19,590 nt of DNA from Fragilaria radians. Lineage: Eukaryota > Bacillariophyta > Fragilariophyceae > Fragilariales > Fragilariaceae. The notes under the pieces are model-generated. The model saw only the letters and a program-made list of their open reading frames with translations, was not told where the DNA came from and did not search any database. The stretch lies in NCBI GenBank assembly GCA_900642245.1, contig CAAAJI010000045.1, positions 33,065 to 52,654 on the forward strand. The letters are read 5' to 3'. The first letter of the stretch is position 1. Each line of letters begins with the position of its first letter. The position numbers and the translations under genes were made by a program. Below are positions 16,512-19,590 of this stretch, one piece after another.

Positions 16512-19468
16512 TTTATATCATGTAGTGAAACTGTCAAGTTTATTTATCTATAGGAAGGTTCAGAGCCTATGCAAAGCATGAGATTTCTGTGCATAGAATG
16601 AGTATGAGATAATACTATTGGGAACCAATTAAAATATATTTTGAGGCCATTCCAATGTCGTTATTGATGGCTTGGTGTATGCCAAGTGAAAGTGATGCAA
16701 GAAAGATATGACAGCTTCATTGAGTCTATACAATCTCCTGACAAAGAAATGGAGAAGATAAATGACAGAGTTGTACTTTTTGTCATGCTGTATGAAGGTG
16801 AAACCAATTGTAAATACTGTAGAGAAAAAAGGCAAGATGATGAATACAACTTTGCAGGAATCAAACACAATTTCCTTCAAAATTGCTTCAAGCTGTAAGG
16901 TGAATGATCAAACCTCTTCTTTGTTCTTAATAATTTTCTTCCCTGTCATTGAAGAAATTTTGTCTGAAGAAGTTGTACATTCAAATAGTCTAGGCAGATT
17001 CTTTGAAATGAGACACTACCTTGATGTAGAGTGATTTTTCACCTTCAAGTCTTATTGATTCAAGTCTTGCACAGGATCCAAGGTACTAAGACCAAAATGA
17101 ATGTTTAACAGCAAGAAGGTCTTCTATCTTGATATTCAAAGACATTTCATAGCCTACAACTTAAAAATTGACTGAATAAATTCACTCATTTCTGCTCACA
17201 ATTAAGTATCGTGTTTTCCCTGTGCAATGTTTTGTGTCAGTGAAAAAAGAAAAGTATCAGTCAATGGTTATCAATAAATTTTCTTATTTGGATGCTTTGT
17301 ATACCTATGATGAATTGTTATGGATTTCTGGGACTTGGATGGAGTATGAAAGTAAGACAATAAACAAAGTTGAATCATTGAATGTTTCAGGAAGTTTGTT
17401 ACTATCTCAGGTACATATAGCCTTGAACTTTGTACTTTTCAATATCTTTTGACACAAGCATGAAGTCCAAATGTATCCAGAGTGTTAGAGTGTGTTTAGT
17501 GTAAGTACGTGTCAATCCAATGTTCTACCGCGAAATTCTTTGATTAAAGTCGACTTTGTTATATTAGGCTAAGTGCCGAAACCTCTTTCTAAGTATGTAC
17601 ATCGAAACCTTATTTCTAGTATGTAAGTGCGACGCTTGGGTTATGTGCTATTATTGTATAGAAAGCAAAGCGCATGTCCAAATTCCTGAGAATTAGTAAT
17701 ATGCTTTAGTAAATAATCGTAGCGAGCGCTATCCATTCATTTCGTGTCACATTCTCAATTATCGCATTGCAAATTGCTACATTGAAGCTAAAATGTTGTG
17801 CACTTCACGAAAAGGACCAATGTACAGATCCAACAAATAACTTAAACCAAGATAAATTTTGAATTTCAGACATTTGACCTCCTCCAATGTTGCGAAGATA
17901 CAGAAAGGTTGCGTAATACGCAAAGAAGTAGTTCGAGATGTGAAAAGCCACCTCCACTTTGAATCTTCAACCATGGCATGTGAATCATATGCAATATTGG
18001 TAAGCCAATTTTTTTTCTTTGAATCATCAATTATGCACGGCTGTGTTTTGCCATTTGAGAAATAATCCACGATGTGGCAAGTTCTTTACCGTGCAAGAAG
18101 AAACGTCTTTATCATCCATTGAGCTTTCTTATCATTGAATGCGCACCAAATGGTTTATAGACATTGGAAGTAAAAAATCAGCTGGAAAGACACCTATGTT
18201 TTTCTCCTCTCTCATTTTTCTCTTTGAATTTCACTCCGTACTTGAAAAGAAGTGTACATAAAGATTCTTCCTGATTGTGTCGTTGTCAGTTTCCATTACA
18301 ATACCTTTCAATGCGATATTGATTTTTGAATTGTTGATTCTGTCAATATTCTCTTTTTACCTTTCACGGACAATAGATGATTGGAAGGATAACATCAATA
18401 AGAAATAACTCCGGGAGTTGTGGCAACAAATTCAAATCTATTTGACATCAAGGTTGCAGGCCACTCTAATCAGGATACACTATAAAGCAAATGTCCATAG
18501 ACGGTGATTAGTAGCTATCCAAATTGTGGTGAACCAAGGTGGTAAGAGCAAATTTGTCGGTCTAATTCTAAAAATATTTCGGCCCATAGCCCTCAGAAAT
18601 CCCGAAGCACAAAAACTCCTTCACTTCAAGTTCCTATGGTGTATGACAATGAAATAATCTTTGATGAACCTTCCCTTGCTGCAGTAACAAATGTATATTC
18701 TTGGTAATAAATCCATCTAGGTAGATTGGATGCTGTTAGGATTATGGATATTTTATGGAGGACAAGAATTGAAGAGATTGGAGACACTTTGAAGGATCAC
18801 TATTTTAGGAATGAAAGTGCCACAACACAGATTGATAGCCTCAATCAATAATAGCAATCATTTTGTATTATCACAACTTTTTGAAGGGTTTAATAATTAT
18901 AATTGAAGAGGTGAAGGAACACTGTCAGTTTGAAAAGTTAAGAGATACCAGTGTGTCATTATAACAAATTTATTAAGAGGAGAATCACTGTTGCAACATC
19001 ATCAGGAATATGAATTAAGAAACTGCAATGATCATTATAAAAGGTTATGTTTTCCTCCAATATCTGCACCCCTTGTGATTGCAGTTCAAGATATTAAAGA
19101 TTCTCTAGTCCTTTCTTAAATTGTAGTTGTACCCTTACATTTGTTTAAGATGAATGCACTCTCTTTTACTGAAACTTATGTAATGTGATGTCTCTTTGCT
19201 CCAATGAATATGTTGATCATGGCTCTCCTTGAACCACTCTTTTTTACATCCTGACAAAATTGATTTCTTGGTGATTATCGAATTCTCAGCATTTTCCTAC
19301 AAACTTAATTGTCAAGTCTACTCTGAAATAAATGTTACCCATTTGGATCTGAAAACATTCAAATTTGAGCTGCTGTGAAATAGAGCTCAGCTCTTCATTT
19401 CTAAAGTTGATTGAATGCACTGCCAAAGCTCACCACTGTGCACCTAACTCCGGATACAAAGCGTGCTT
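16512..19468. other. ~3 kb AT-rich region without a confident gene
   Basis: All frames are short or broken. Several 70-100 residue open frames exist (for example 17222-17452 plus and 17777-18070 minus), but their composition resembles chance and they match no family I know. At 18600-18850 the plus strand reads as possible decayed coding sequence (VPMVYDNEIIFDEPSLAAV, a stop, then GRLDAVRIMDILWR). Old transposable-element sequence is the likeliest content, but no element signature was seen. Confidence 0.5.
17577..17628. repeat. imperfect ~26-bp tandem duplication
   Basis: Two adjacent copies both begin CGAAACC and share TTTCTA-GTATGTA (17577-17602 and 17603-17628). There are several mismatches and a one-base offset. 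No function is evident. Confidence 0.6.
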
Positions 19469-19590
19469 TTACGAATTTGATGGTGTAATAGGTGTTGCTG
19501 ATGTGGTTGCTGAGTCATTATCATGCATTCTCTTTTGACTTTCAGATGCTCTATTAATTGCCCATTCTAGCTTAGATTTTGCTCTAAGCT
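19469..19590 (-). CDS. possible 3' end of a gene running off the right edge
   Basis: One minus-strand frame is open from the window edge to a TAA at 19469-19471, about 39 residues. It is hydrophilic (for example SKLEWAINRASESQKR, then a Ser/Thr/Pro-rich tail). Composition is protein-like and unlike the surrounding shadow frames, but the length is too short to identify. It could equally be chance. Confidence 0.22.
   Translation of the reverse strand, partial: LRAKSKLEWAINRASESQKRMHDNDSATTSATPITPSNS

Noticed and set aside
16686..17034. Overlapping plus and minus frames of 70-90 codons.
   Set aside because: Frames overlap on both strands with no family resemblance and no splice-supported extension.
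17777..18070. 97-codon minus-strand open frame as a gene.
   Set aside because: No recognisable domain, mixed composition, and surrounded by broken frames; likely chance or decayed sequence.
1..19590. CRISPR arrays, bacterial operons, ribosome binding sites and rRNA genes.
   Set aside because: None seen. Spliceosomal introns and eukaryotic protein families show this is nuclear eukaryotic DNA.

Overview
The window looks like nuclear DNA from a unicellular stramenopile, most likely a diatom. Intergenic DNA is AT-rich and genes lie on both strands. One gene carries short GT-AG introns of 65-141 bp, and the others appear intronless. A decayed Ty1/copia-type retroelement resembles the copia-like elements known from diatoms. 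The protein set is eukaryotic: an autophagy receptor, a HIRA-complex subunit, a SKI8/WDR61 protein, a Golgi-type sulfatase, a secretory prolyl 4-hydroxylase and a WW-domain protein. The species call is inference; no rRNA, tRNA or organelle marker was seen.

Layout. Positions 404-2437 (minus) hold a five-exon gene for a p62/SQSTM1-like selective-autophagy receptor: PB1, half a ZZ finger, UIM, an LIR-like motif and a UBA. Its true first exon is a separate 85-bp piece. After a ~1.55 kb gene-free stretch, a mitochondrial DUF4460/DUF4461 (TCAIM-like) gene lies at 3992-5113 (plus). It runs tail-to-tail into a prolyl 4-hydroxylase (5134-6246, minus), with only 20 bp between the stop codons. Positions ~6455-7475 carry a dead copia remnant: integrase C-terminal end, reverse transcriptase N-terminal part, and RNase H end. 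A ubinuclein/HPC2-type gene follows (8005-9548, plus). It is split over two frames that join at an A7 run. A SKI8/WDR61-like WD40 gene (9679-10812, minus) converges on it.

A ~2 kb gene-free stretch precedes a type II membrane sulfatase (12787-14544, minus) with an 18-bp tandem repeat in its stem and a non-canonical formylglycine motif. About 1 kb further on is a tandem-WW protein gene (15546-16511, plus). The last 3 kb is AT-rich with no confident gene. A short open frame runs off the right edge on the minus strand and may be the 3' end of a gene outside the window.

The genes do not form one pathway; they are ordinary housekeeping loci side by side. Two are nuclear or transcription-linked (ubinuclein with HIRA; WDR61 with PAF1/SKI) and sit convergently, but nothing in the sequence shows co-regulation. 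The most interesting locus is the autophagy receptor, whose domain set differs from animal p62 and NBR1.
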